A stretch of DNA of 64,000 nt from a candidate division KSB1 bacterium. GTDB lineage: Bacteria > Electryoneota > RPQS01. The position numbers were made by a program, and so were the translations under genes. The stretch lies in NCBI GenBank assembly GCA_016214895.1, contig JACRMR010000017.1, positions 1-64,000 on the forward strand, given 5' to 3'. The notes beneath the pieces are model-generated. The model searched no databases and had not been told where the DNA came from. It worked only from the letters and a program-made list of their open reading frames with translations. Positions 54,478-63,418 of the stretch are shown here, one piece after another; the first letter of the stretch is position 1, and every line of letters starts with the position of its first letter.

Positions 54478-55659
54478 ATGCAACGAATTCTTTTCGTAAT
54501 CGTACTTGCGGTATGTTGGCTCGGACTCGTTTGCCCGGCCGGACCCGGAACCGTCCGCGGGCAAACACCCGACGCGGTCGCTACCACGCCAGCGCCGCCC
54601 GGCGGCGAACTGCATGCGGTTTCCGTGCCGGCACCATCGCTGCGACATAATGCGTTCGCGATTCCCGACGAGCAACCGGTGTCGGTGTATCTGCCGCCGT
54701 CGTACCGCTCGTCATCCCGCAGCTACCCGGTCGTGTACTTTCTCCCGGGTTTCGGCGATCTGGTTCACTACTACACGCTGTGGGGCGTGTACGGATTCTC
54801 GCTCCAGCCGATGATGGATCAGCTGATCGGCGCGGGGAGCGTGAACGAGATGATTGTCGTCATTCCGAACGGCAGCGACTTCCTGCAGGGTAGTTTCTAT
54901 GTCAACTCACCGCTCGCAGGAGACTGGGAGTCGTTCATCGTGCGCGACGTCGTCTCCTATGTGGACGCGCACTACCGAACCCTGCCCGCTCCGGCAGCGC
55001 GGGGGATCTCGGGACATTCGATGGGCGGGTTCGGCGCGCTCTTCCTGGCAATGCGTCACCCGGATGTGTTCGGCGCCGTCTATGCCCTGTCGCCCGGACT
55101 CGCCGCCCCCGATGGTTTGAAGCAGCATGACATGTTTGCTGATCCGGTGCGAATCGAGAGGACGCTGGCGCTGATGGACACGTTGTCCCGGCTGCCGGAG
55201 CAGGAAGCTAAACTCCTGCTGATGTCGAGAGTCAACGGGATGCTGAACGCCGCGGACTTGACCGGAGTCTTCGCGATCGCCTATGGAATCACGTTTGCGC
55301 CCCGAACTGACGGCAAACCACCGTTCTTCGAGTATCCGTATCATGCGGTCCAGGGGACCGTCGCGCTCGATCCGGTGGTATGGGCGCGCTGGGAATCCGG
55401 ATTCGGCGACCTGGCGGGCAAAGTCAGAGACTACAAATCGAATCTGCTGAAGCTCAACGCCGTGGTGATTGATGTCGGAACCCGTGATGAACACGCGTGG
55501 ATTCCGCCGGGCTGCCGCGAGTTTGCAAGATTGCTGACGGCGAACAAGATCGCGTGCCGACTGGTGGAGTTCGAGGGGGCGCATCAGGACCAACTGAAGC
55601 AACGGCTTGAAGAGCACCTGCTGCCGGAGCTGTCACGCGCGCTCAAGCACACGCCGTAA
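54478..55659 (+). CDS. exported alpha/beta-hydrolase esterase (esterase D / S-formylglutathione hydrolase-like)
   Basis: A 393-aa protein with a signal peptide (MQRILFVIVLAVCWLGLVCP). The nucleophile elbow GHSMGG has Ser181. The preceding PVVYFLPGFGD holds the oxyanion-hole region, and the remaining triad is likely the Asp in VGTRDEHAW and the His in FEGAHQDQL. This arrangement is that of the putative esterase family (PF00756). The start at 54478 follows GGGGGAG; the longer upstream frame is spacer. The substrate is unknown; family members act on ester-linked acyl or feruloyl groups. Confidence 0.8.
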   Translation: MQRILFVIVLAVCWLGLVCPAGPGTVRGQTPDAVATTPAPPGGELHAVSVPAPSLRHNAFAIPDEQPVSVYLPPSYRSSSRSYPVVYFLPGFGDLVHYYTLWGVYGFSLQPMMDQLIGAGSVNEMIVVIPNGSDFLQGSFYVNSPLAGDWESFIVRDVVSYVDAHYRTLPAPAARGISGHSMGGFGALFLAMRHPDVFGAVYALSPGLAAPDGLKQHDMFADPVRIERTLALMDTLSRLPEQEAKLLLMSRVNGMLNAADLTGVFAIAYGITFAPRTDGKPPFFEYPYHAVQGTVALDPVVWARWESGFGDLAGKVRDYKSNLLKLNAVVIDVGTRDEHAWIPPGCREFARLLTANKIACRLVEFEGAHQDQLKQRLEEHLLPELSRALKHTP

Positions 55660-55664
55660 GCCAC

Positions 55665-55958
55665 ATGCGACGAACCGAGCGGATGACTCCCATTGGCGAT
55701 CTGATTACGCGGATCCTGCAGCGCAAGGGCTGGCAGGGGCACGTGCTGTCCGCGCGCGTCGCCACGCAATGGGAAGCCATCGTCGGTCCGGTCAATGCCT
55801 TGCACACCAGACCCGCGAGGATCGAGCGCGGCCGACTGACCATCGAATGCGATCATGACACCTGGCGCACCGAACTGCAATTCCTGAAGCCGGAGATCAT
55901 CGAACGCGTCAACGAAGTGCTGGGCAAGGATGCCGTAAGGGAAGTGTTTTTGAGGTAA
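55665..55958 (+). CDS. dciA: DciA-like DUF721 protein
   Basis: A 97-aa protein with the DUF721 plan: MTPIGDLITRILQRKGW, then VATQWEAIVGP, RLTIECDHDTWRTELQFLKPEII, RVNEVLG. DciA is the ancestral bacterial loader of the replicative helicase DnaB, and its gene sits near dnaA-dnaN-recF in many genomes. It starts 5 nt after the esterase stop. A second ATG at 55683 (MTPIGDL) is an equally good start. recF and gyrB are not in the window. Confidence 0.8.
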   Translation: MRRTERMTPIGDLITRILQRKGWQGHVLSARVATQWEAIVGPVNALHTRPARIERGRLTIECDHDTWRTELQFLKPEIIERVNEVLGKDAVREVFLR

Positions 55959-55984
55959 ACTTGAAACGTGAAACTTGAAACGTG
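55957..55984. repeat. tetra-heptamer element, AAACTTG type, forming a gene start
   Basis: Units AAACTTG, AAACGTG, AAACTTG, AAACGTG. The last GTG (55982-55984) is the apparent start codon of the next gene, and the first unit overlaps the dciA stop codon. Confidence 0.9.
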
Positions 55985-57694
55985 AAAACCACCCAAATCA
56001 TCGCATGCACCCTCGTCGTGTTGTTCATGGTCGCACTGGCGGAGCCCAGCCTCGCGGATACGACGTGGGTGGCGGCGGGGGATGTCTCCGGGACGTGGAC
56101 CGCGAACGGGAGTCCGTACCTGGTGTCAGGAGGGATTAGCGTCGCGCAGTTGGATACCTTGCGCATCGAGGCCGGGGTCCAAGTCCTGTTCCTCGATTAT
56201 GGATGGGTCGAAGTGGTTACGGGCGGGGCATTGATCGCGACGGGTACCGCGACCGATTCGGTGGTCTTCACCAACGGCCCGGGATCCGCGCCGTGGTGGC
56301 GGGGAATCACCAGCGCGCCGGACGCGACGCTCGAATTCGCGTATTGTCGGATGAGTCTCTCGCGCGGGACCGGGACACCCATGAAGGCGACAGGCTGCCG
56401 CGTCAGGCTGGAACACAGTGAATTTAGCAATTGTGTGACCGATTATGTGGACCAGAGCGGGATCGGGGGGATTGCGGCGTTCATCGGCTGTGATGTGGAA
56501 CTCCGGTCCTGCCGGTTTGAAGCCAACTGGCCAATCGGCGGTACACTGTGGTTCGGCAATGAATGCGTGGCAACCGTCGAAGACTGCGTGATTCGCGAAT
56601 CGCGTTACTGGGGCGGCGAGCACTTCGCCGGGGGAATCTGCATCGGCAGCGGAACGATGGCGACGGTCAGGCGGTGCGTGATTGAAGACAATGATGGAGA
56701 GGGAATCAGTGTGGGCGAGGCCGACGCGCTGATCGACTCGTGCACGATCCGCGACAATCACAGCGCGAGCCCTGGCGGCGGGATCTATGTCGGGAGCAGT
56801 AACGCGCGCATCACCAACTGCCTGATCTCGGGCAACCACAGCGAGCAGGACGGCGGGGGTGTGTATGTTTCCTACGGTGAGGTCCAGATCGATCATTGCA
56901 TCATCGCCGGGAACTCGGCCGCTGTCGGGGGCGGACTGGCCACGACTTACTATCCGGTGCTCACGATTTCGCGCACTACCATCGTTGAAAACTCCGTTAC
57001 GGCTTCCGGGAGCGCGATCGAGATGGCCTACCCGGATTATACCGTGCTGACATCGTGTGTGATCGCTCGTAATACCGGCGCGGCGGCGGTGGCGAACCCG
57101 CCATCTGCTATTTGGAATCGATGCGGCGTGTTCTACAACTGCTTCTTCGAGAATCCGGATGGCAACTTCGCGCAAAACCCCGACCCCGATGCACTCGGCG
57201 TTGTCAGCCGTGTCAATGACAACCGGGACTCGTGCGATGTGCTGTACAACCTGTATCAGGATCCCGGCTTGCTGGATCTGGAAGGCGGCGACTACCGGCT
57301 CAGCGAGGATTCGCCGTGCATCGACGCGGGACAGCACTCGTTACCCCGCGATCCCGATTCGACGTTCGCGGATATCGGCGCATTCTATTACCACCACACG
57401 GTCCGGGCGGATGAACCCGGTCGGCCCGTACCTGAATTCGCGCTCGGCCAGAACTACCCGAATCCGTTTAACGCGACGACCACGATTCCGTTCGAGCTGG
57501 CGCGGGCGGAACGTGTGACGATTACCGTATTTGACCTGACCGGCCGAATGGTGACGACGCTGTTTGACGGGCAGGCGGCCGCCGGAGGTCATGTGATTCG
57601 CTGGAACGCCGCCGCCGAGGCGTCCGGAGTCTATTTCTGTCAACTCAAGACCCAAGACCGTGGCCACACGCAAAAACTCCTGCTGCTCAAGTAA
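55982..57694 (+). CDS. exported beta-helix protein with a C-terminal sorting domain
   Basis: A 570-aa protein. GTG start at 55982 gives a good signal peptide (KTTQIIACTLVVLFMVALAE). Two strand-rich sections (SGTWTANGSPYLVSGGISV, IEAGVQVLFLDYG) lead into right-handed beta-helix turns (GGGIYVGSSNARITNCLISG, DGGGVYVSYGEVQIDHC). The end has QNYPNPFNATTTI, VFDLTGRMVTTLF, GVYFCQLK and KLLLLK. It is related to the 58180 and 38192 proteins. No catalytic site is assigned. Confidence 0.8.
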   Translation: MKTTQIIACTLVVLFMVALAEPSLADTTWVAAGDVSGTWTANGSPYLVSGGISVAQLDTLRIEAGVQVLFLDYGWVEVVTGGALIATGTATDSVVFTNGPGSAPWWRGITSAPDATLEFAYCRMSLSRGTGTPMKATGCRVRLEHSEFSNCVTDYVDQSGIGGIAAFIGCDVELRSCRFEANWPIGGTLWFGNECVATVEDCVIRESRYWGGEHFAGGICIGSGTMATVRRCVIEDNDGEGISVGEADALIDSCTIRDNHSASPGGGIYVGSSNARITNCLISGNHSEQDGGGVYVSYGEVQIDHCIIAGNSAAVGGGLATTYYPVLTISRTTIVENSVTASGSAIEMAYPDYTVLTSCVIARNTGAAAVANPPSAIWNRCGVFYNCFFENPDGNFAQNPDPDALGVVSRVNDNRDSCDVLYNLYQDPGLLDLEGGDYRLSEDSPCIDAGQHSLPRDPDSTFADIGAFYYHHTVRADEPGRPVPEFALGQNYPNPFNATTTIPFELARAERVTITVFDLTGRMVTTLFDGQAAAGGHVIRWNAAAEASGVYFCQLKTQDRGHTQKLLLLK

Positions 57695-58094
57695 GTTGCT
57701 CCTGCTGGCGCTACCGATACTGTTGTTCGCCGCCATGCTCACAGCGGACGAAACGCAGACCGACATCACGCGTACAACTGTCGCGCTGACCGGCGATTCC
57801 ACGCGGGTTTATCTGCACGTTACCGCCGAGACGAGCTACGGCTGGTTCTGGCAGCGCTCCACGGGTCGCGCGTACACCACGAGCGACGTGAAGGGCAAGC
57901 AGCGCGTGAAGGTCGATAAGCTGTGCCTGACCTTGATGGCGCACGACACGACCACGCAGTGCGTGGAACAGGCGGACTCCATCGTCGTCACCGAAAAGAA
58001 ACGCGGGATCGCGATTCCCCGCCGCACCGTCCGCCTCAGCGCGATCACGGAAGGGCCGGTGCTGGGGCCGGAGACGATGGAGATCAGGCCGTGA
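57660..58094 (+). CDS. small exported protein of unknown function
   Basis: A 144-aa protein in another frame that overlaps the preceding gene by 35 nt if the GTG at 57660 is used. It has a hydrophobic leader (KLLLLALPILLFAAMLTA) and then an unrecognised beta-rich domain with VYLHVTAETSYGWFWQRSTG and DKLCLTLMAHDTTTQC. The signal-like leader and orderly composition support it being real. The start codon is uncertain. Confidence 0.5.
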   Translation: MATRKNSCCSSKLLLLALPILLFAAMLTADETQTDITRTTVALTGDSTRVYLHVTAETSYGWFWQRSTGRAYTTSDVKGKQRVKVDKLCLTLMAHDTTTQCVEQADSIVVTEKKRGIAIPRRTVRLSAITEGPVLGPETMEIRP

Positions 58095-58179
58095 ATGGCT
58101 GAAACACCGAAACTGCCGAATTTGTTGGCAGGCATTTAGGACATGGCGGTATCATCTATGAAACACATGGGGGTGTGTG

Positions 58180-59889
58180 ATGGGACGAATGACTCTGGGG
58201 TTGCTGCTGTTGGTGTGTTCGATGGCGAGGGCGGATACCACGTTTGTGGCGGGACCGGAAGTGGCGGGGATTTGGACAGCCGCGGGAAGCCCGTATGTCG
58301 TGCAAAACGATCTCACGATTACGAGCGATGCGGCACTGACGATTGAATCCGGAGTGACCGTTCTGTTTGCGGGCTACTACCGGCTCGCGGTGGCCGCGGG
58401 GACGGTGCTGACCGCGACAGGCACGGAACAGAATCCGATTCGTTTCACCGCTGATACGACGGCAAATCCGGAACGATGGGCGGGAATCCGGATCGAGAAC
58501 AATCTGGATACCTGCCGATTCGTTTACTGCGTATTCGAATTCGCGCGTAGCGACAGCGCGGGCGCGCGCGCCGCACCGATGCACGTGAATATCGGCCGCG
58601 CCGGCTTCGAGCACTGCACGTTCCGTGACAATGAAGGCAGCTACGAGGGCGGGGCACTGGCGGTGTGGAATTCGTGGACAGAGATCCGGGCCTGTCTGTT
58701 CGAGCGAAACCGCTGCGAGGTGAATGGCGGCGCGCTGCAACTCTTCCGCTGCGCCGAGCCGAGCGTGATGGAAGACTGTCGCTTCACCCGGAACCAGGGC
58801 CAGCGCGGAGGCGCGCTGGATATCTTCGACTGCCCGGGGATGTTCGTCCGCCGCTGCGAATTTGATTCCAACTACGCCACGGACTACGGCGGTGGAATTT
58901 GGGCCGAAGACGGGGAAGCCTATTTTGAAGACTGCGATGTGTACGAGAACAGCTGTGGTGGTAGTGGTGGAGGAATCGCAGCGACGTTCGGGGGAACGTG
59001 CGAATTCAGGCGCTGCACCGTGCGCGCCAATCACGTCGGACCGTTTGAGCAAGGTGGCGGTTTGTGGGTGGCCAGCCATCTGATCCTCACGAACTGCCTG
59101 ATCACCGACAATCAAGGCGGTCAAGGTGGCGGGCTGTTTGTCTCGTCCGGCGGATATGATCCCACGTTGGAGCGCTGCACGATTGTCGGGAATCAGGCGG
59201 CGATCGAGGGCAGCGGAATCTATGTCAGCCCCTTCTCTACCCCGCGGCTGCGAGCCTGCGTCTTCGCCTTCAATTCGGACGGCGCCGCGCTTTACAACCC
59301 GCCCGCTCCTCAACGGCTTTCGTATTGCGCCTTCTTCGGAAACACCGAGGGCAACTTTGCGGGCGACAGCGTTGATACCTTGCTGGGATTGCTCGACCGC
59401 GTCAATGCCAACGGCGACTCCTGTGACAGTCGCCACAACATCTTTCTTGATCCGCTGTTTGTCGATGCCGAGCAGGGCGACTTCCAGCCGACCGCGACCT
59501 CGCCGCTGATTGATGCGGGGAATCCGCCGCCGGTACTGTCGCGCGATCCGGATTCGACGGTGGCCGATATCGGCGCGTTCTATTTCCATCAACCGAACGA
59601 CGCGCGGGCGGGCGCTCCGGTAGCGCGCGCGTTCTGGCTGGCGCAGAATTACCCGAATCCGTTCAACGCAGGCACCCGGATCGAGTTTCAACTGGAGCAG
59701 GTCGCAGCGGTTCGCCTGCAGGTATTTGATGTGTTGGGAAGCGAAGTGGCCGTACTGGTTGACGAAACGCTCGCTGCTGGAACGCACGGACTGCAATTCG
59801 ACGGCCACGAACTGGCCTCCGGGCTGTACTTCTATCGGCTCGAAACGGACGGCGCGCAAGAAACAAAGAAGATGCTGCTGTTGAAGTAA
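58180..59889 (+). CDS. exported beta-helix protein with a C-terminal sorting domain (second copy)
   Basis: A 569-aa protein with a signal peptide (MGRMTLGLLLLVCSMARA). SGVTVLFAGYYRLAVAAGT and repeated beta-helix turns (GGALAVWNSWTEIRACLF, GGGLWVASHLILTNCLI, GGGLFVSSGGYDPTLERC) follow the same plan as the 55982 protein. The end has QNYPNPFNAGTRIEF, VFDVLGSEVAVLV, GLYFYRLET and KMLLLK. The two genes are likely paralogues from a local duplication that has since diverged. Confidence 0.8.
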   Translation: MGRMTLGLLLLVCSMARADTTFVAGPEVAGIWTAAGSPYVVQNDLTITSDAALTIESGVTVLFAGYYRLAVAAGTVLTATGTEQNPIRFTADTTANPERWAGIRIENNLDTCRFVYCVFEFARSDSAGARAAPMHVNIGRAGFEHCTFRDNEGSYEGGALAVWNSWTEIRACLFERNRCEVNGGALQLFRCAEPSVMEDCRFTRNQGQRGGALDIFDCPGMFVRRCEFDSNYATDYGGGIWAEDGEAYFEDCDVYENSCGGSGGGIAATFGGTCEFRRCTVRANHVGPFEQGGGLWVASHLILTNCLITDNQGGQGGGLFVSSGGYDPTLERCTIVGNQAAIEGSGIYVSPFSTPRLRACVFAFNSDGAALYNPPAPQRLSYCAFFGNTEGNFAGDSVDTLLGLLDRVNANGDSCDSRHNIFLDPLFVDAEQGDFQPTATSPLIDAGNPPPVLSRDPDSTVADIGAFYFHQPNDARAGAPVARAFWLAQNYPNPFNAGTRIEFQLEQVAAVRLQVFDVLGSEVAVLVDETLAAGTHGLQFDGHELASGLYFYRLETDGAQETKKMLLLK

Positions 59890-60197
59890 CAAACGACGAA
59901 GACCCCCTATCGACTAAACTCAACCGTGGGCAAGATCCCACTTCCTCCACAAACGGACAACCACACAGGGTTGTCTCTACCCGCGTCTGGCGGGAACGTG
60001 GCGACGCGCGATGATGCCCGGCGCGCACCACGATGACACGAACCGATGAGTAACGACGGCCTGTGAGCCGTCACTGTCAAGTAGTAACGACGACCCGAGA
60101 GTCGTCCCTAAATGAATGTTCACCCCGATCCGACCCCCCTTAGTCCCCCCACAGAGTGGGGGGAGACCCGAGGCGGATCACACAAGGAGGAAGTCTG
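59890..60197. repeat. spacer with small hairpins and a C/G palindrome
   Basis: GACAACCACACAGGGTTGTC (59963-59982), GACGGCCTGTGAGCCGTC (60055-60072) and GACGACCCGAGAGTCGTC (60089-60106) are stem-loops with similar surroundings but different stems. CCCCCCACAGAGTGGGGGGAGACCCGA at 60145-60171 is a C6/G6 element. AAGGAGG at 60184-60190 serves the next gene. Confidence 0.65.
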
Positions 60198-61331
60198 ATG
60201 AATTCGACGCAACAAATTCAGCTCTGGGATCTGGTCACGCGCACGAGCTTCTCGTATTGGTGGGGTCGTGGGTTTACGTATGTTGAAGTGCCGTCGCTGG
60301 TACGGGCGTCGGGCGCTTGCGAATTCGTGGATTCGCTGATGGAAGCCGCGCTCGACAGCGGCACGACCTGGGCCGCGCAGCCGGTCTTTCTCAAGCAAAC
60401 CGGACAATTGCACCTCGAAGGCGCGCTGGGCGAGTTTCCGAAAGTGTTCACGGCGGGCCGCAGCTTCCGCGGCGAACGCCACGACCCGTCGGATGGCCGC
60501 CACTGTCTGGAATTCAGCCTGCACGAAATCGAGTTTCGCGGCGAACCCGACGAACTCTATCCCGCGCTGCTGTCGGAGATCGAAGGCTTCGTGCAGGGCC
60601 TGTGCTGCCAGCTCAGCGCGCACGCGGCTGAACTCGGTCTGAGTGCCGGGCGCGTCCAACTGTTAGACAAGTGGTCGCATTCGACGTTCACGCGGCTCTC
60701 CTACGATCACGCGATCCGCACGCTGCAACTGAAGGGCGAGACCATTCAGTGGGGCGAGGATTTCTCGCACCGGCAGGAACTCATGCTGGCCGAGCTGCAC
60801 GGGCCGCTGTTCCTGATCAAGTTTCCCGATCCGATGTTCGAGCACGCGGAACTCGAAGGCCGCGAGCTGAAAGTCATCAAGTTCTTCAACATGCAGCCCG
60901 ACGGCAAGGGCCGCATCGACAGCGCCGATCTGATCCTGCCCGGCAGCGGCGAATCGGTGGGCGCGGCGGTCAGGCTGCACGACCTGAAGACCCTGCGCGA
61001 ACGGCTGGAAGGCTCGCTGATGTTCGAGCATCTCGTCAGCCGCCGCTGGGAATGGTACACGAAGATGGCGCAGGACGCGAGCGAGGAGCAGGTGCGCGCG
61101 TCGGTGATCGGCGATTTCGAGCCGTACTTCGAAGAGGTCGGTTCGCACGGCCTGCCCCACGCGGGCTGCGGCTTCGGCATGAACCGCATCGTGCAGGGCT
61201 TGGTAGGCAAACCCACGATCGAAGAGATCGACGCGTTTCCGGTCACGTACGCAGGATTCCGGAAGCAAATCCCAAATCCCAAAATCCAAATCCCAACTCC
61301 GACCGCGGAATTGGCGACGGAAATGGTGTAA
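60198..61331 (+). CDS. class II aminoacyl-tRNA synthetase-like protein lacking the anticodon-binding domain (AsnRS-like)
   Basis: A 377-aa protein equivalent to the catalytic core of AspRS/AsnRS. Motif 2 is FRGERHDPSDGRHCLEF; motif 3 is GLPHAGCGFGMNRIVQGLVG. There is no N-terminal OB-fold, so it cannot recognise tRNA in the normal way. Homologous stand-alone proteins in archaea make asparagine from aspartate (AS-AR type), which is the best guess here. The last 25 residues (QIPNPKIQIPTPT) are repeat-derived. The start follows AAGGAGG. Confidence 0.7.
   Translation: MNSTQQIQLWDLVTRTSFSYWWGRGFTYVEVPSLVRASGACEFVDSLMEAALDSGTTWAAQPVFLKQTGQLHLEGALGEFPKVFTAGRSFRGERHDPSDGRHCLEFSLHEIEFRGEPDELYPALLSEIEGFVQGLCCQLSAHAAELGLSAGRVQLLDKWSHSTFTRLSYDHAIRTLQLKGETIQWGEDFSHRQELMLAELHGPLFLIKFPDPMFEHAELEGRELKVIKFFNMQPDGKGRIDSADLILPGSGESVGAAVRLHDLKTLRERLEGSLMFEHLVSRRWEWYTKMAQDASEEQVRASVIGDFEPYFEEVGSHGLPHAGCGFGMNRIVQGLVGKPTIEEIDAFPVTYAGFRKQIPNPKIQIPTPTAELATEMV
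61267..61294. repeat. tetra-heptamer element, AAATCCC type, at the end of the AsnRS-like gene
   Basis: Units AAATCCC, AAATCCC, AAAATCC, AAATCCC, in frame, followed by AACTCCGACC. Confidence 0.9.
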
Positions 61332-61398
61332 CAAACACACTCTTCCTGATGCGGGGCCTCCGGTGTGGGGGCCTCGCGGAGGGGAGAGGGAGGAGAAC

Positions 61399-62520
61399 AT
61401 GAACAGCACATTGCGGGCTTGCATCCACGCTATGATTTCGATACTGCTTGGTATCGTCGTGATTTCATGCAAGGAATCCAGCGTCAACGACGTATCGGAT
61501 GTAAACGCCAGACTATCAGTCGTTCGTGACGTGCGCGAAGCAACAAACGGAGACCTGATAGTTGGTGGTTGGACGGTCGGCGCGAGTCCAGCCTATTCTT
61601 ATGCCGTCGCCAGATTTGACGCAGACGGGAACGCGCGAAGTATGCAAGCGTATGGTAACGGCTTACGATATGAACTTGAAGGCATAGATTTGTGCAGGGA
61701 TGGTGGCGTTGCCGTTTCTGGAGCGTCGCGTTCCACCTCGGGTTCTGATGACTTCTTCATGGCGAAAATTGCCGCAGATGGAAGTCTACAATGGGAAACC
61801 ACGCTTGGGAACGATAGTTGGCGCGGAATGGCTGTCGAAGAAACGGACGACGGTGAACTTGTCGCGGCTGGAGGATGGGCGAACGACACCACAGGAGGAT
61901 TGACCGCCTATGTTGTCAAGACCGCCGCCAACGGAGACACACTGTGGACGGCAAGATTTGGCTTCACTTCGTTAGCAAATGACCTGAAAATTCTTCCGGA
62001 TCGGCGAATCGCGGTGGCCGGGTTCTTGTATGGTGACGCATATCTATATGTGTTGGACTCGGCAGGTCACTTGACGCAGGGCAACGGTCACGGCGGCGAT
62101 AACTACGAAGAAGCACGCGCATTGGCACTCACGAACGACGGTGGCTATGTTCTCGCAGGGTATTCCGAGTCGTACGGAGACCGAGTGCAGGCGTATGTAG
62201 CGCGAGTCAGCTCGTCGATGGGGACCGTCTGGACGAAGACGTTTGGCGATACTGCGGTCAGTGCTGCAAATGCCATCGCGGTTACGGCGAATGGCGGGTT
62301 CATTGTGGCGGGCTATGTGGGCCAGCAACCGAGGAAGGCGTGGATTATTCGGCTTTCGTCTGACGGTGACAGCCTTTGGTCAGTCAAGTATGAGCGAGGT
62401 GCGATCCTCAGCGCCAATTCGATACAGCAGACGCAAGACGGCGGTTTCATTGCGGCGGGGAATGGCTTTCTGTTGAAGCTCAGCGCGGACGGTGACACCC
62501 TCTGGTCACGGATTCTGTGA
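61399..62520 (+). CDS. lipoprotein with a delta-60/WD-like beta-propeller
   Basis: A 373-aa protein with a lipobox (ILLGIVVISC). Six or seven repeats of about 50 residues follow the pattern GGWTVGASPAYSYAVARFDADG / DGSLQWETTLG / ANGDTLWTARFG / DGGYVLAGYSES, typical of delta-60-repeat propellers. The last repeat ends SADGDTLWSRIL. Base composition is lower in GC than neighbouring genes, which may mean acquisition. Role unknown. Confidence 0.75.
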   Translation: MNSTLRACIHAMISILLGIVVISCKESSVNDVSDVNARLSVVRDVREATNGDLIVGGWTVGASPAYSYAVARFDADGNARSMQAYGNGLRYELEGIDLCRDGGVAVSGASRSTSGSDDFFMAKIAADGSLQWETTLGNDSWRGMAVEETDDGELVAAGGWANDTTGGLTAYVVKTAANGDTLWTARFGFTSLANDLKILPDRRIAVAGFLYGDAYLYVLDSAGHLTQGNGHGGDNYEEARALALTNDGGYVLAGYSESYGDRVQAYVARVSSSMGTVWTKTFGDTAVSAANAIAVTANGGFIVAGYVGQQPRKAWIIRLSSDGDSLWSVKYERGAILSANSIQQTQDGGFIAAGNGFLLKLSADGDTLWSRIL

Positions 62521-62820
62521 TCGTGGGGATACCGAATATCGCGCACGCGTTGTGCCGCTACGGAGAGGCCGCGATCATTCTGTTCGCAGCAACGGGTTAT
62601 TCCTCAGTCATTCTGAAGGTCGCGTCGGGGGGATTTCGCGGCCTGAAGAATCACTGAAAGTTGATTTCATTTTCCGAGTCCGAGACTTTCAGCGATCCTT
62701 CACGGCGAAGACTTGTTCAGGATGACAGGTTTGGACGGCGGTGGTTTTGCATGGTTCGTTCATCGAGGTTCGTTGAATTCGCCCGAGCGCATATCTATGC
62801 GGCGCGACAAATAATAGAAT
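62521..62820. repeat. spacer with a long inverted-repeat element
   Basis: A segment from about 62602 (TCATTCTGAAGG) to about 62727 (TTCAGGATGACAGG) is an imperfect inverted repeat whose ends also occur alone at about 9916. CGCACGCGTTGTGCCGCTACGG near 62541 is a CTACGG-class hairpin. Confidence 0.55.
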
Positions 62821-62922
62821 ATGACAGCACCATTACATACCATCCTTTCCGACCTGCGCGAGCGGCTGCAAGCCCACTACGGCGAGCGGCTGGTAGCGCA
62901 TGCAATAAGGATTCCCCGATGA
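62821..62922 (+). pseudogene. truncated minimal nucleotidyltransferase, N-terminal 33 residues
   Basis: MTAPLHTILSDLRERLQAHY, then GERLVA, is the opening of an MNT nucleotidyltransferase just before the expected LFGSxARG motif. It ends there by a change of sequence. Its TGA overlaps the ATG of the next gene as ATGA, so it could still act as a translated leader. Confidence 0.55.
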
Positions 62923-63296
62923 AGAAGTCCCCACCGCCCGAGCAAGAGGGCACACAGACCTACATCCTGCGCGGCCCGATTCCCGAGCAGGTTCAGCAGG
63001 CATTGAAAGCGCGGCTGGAAAAGCGCATCAGCGAGGAGTGGGATCATACCCTTGTCAAGCTGAAACTGCGCTTTCGCAGCTACTATGCCTACGTCGATGT
63101 GCAAGACCCGACGGAAGAAGTTCCCACGCACCTGTGCCGCCTCGGTTACCTCGGCAACATGGAGGAGTGGCAGTTTGCCTTCTACAAGTATAGCGACGAG
63201 AAGTACGAGATCAGCATGGACATGGAAGGCAATTGGCTGGTTTGCCCGGAAACCGCCCTCGATATTTCCGCCGGAGTGTATTTGCAGGGCGGATGA
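62919..63296 (+). CDS. conserved-looking protein of unknown function
   Basis: A 125-aa soluble protein starting MKKSPPPEQEGTQTYILRGP. It is rich in aromatic and charged residues (FRSYYAYVDVQDPTEEVPTH, EEWQFAFYKYSDEKYE) with no membrane segment or known motif. The pattern of well-placed hydrophobics suggests a small alpha/beta domain. It may have been the partner of the truncated nucleotidyltransferase upstream. Function is not assignable. Confidence 0.6.
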   Translation: MKKSPPPEQEGTQTYILRGPIPEQVQQALKARLEKRISEEWDHTLVKLKLRFRSYYAYVDVQDPTEEVPTHLCRLGYLGNMEEWQFAFYKYSDEKYEISMDMEGNWLVCPETALDISAGVYLQGG

Positions 63297-63418
63297 GGCG
63301 CGAGCAGGAATCGGGTCGGGAAATCAGAAACAAACGCCGAGTTCTTGAGCGGGGCATGTCAAGACTCCAGAGACATGCCGCCGCAAGATAGATCGCACAC
63401 GGCGGTGCGACGCTACAA

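Noticed and set aside
58156-59892. Minus-strand ORF of 578 codons opposite the beta-helix gene
   Set aside because: Shadow; the plus strand has signal peptide, beta-helix turns and the YPNPFN end.
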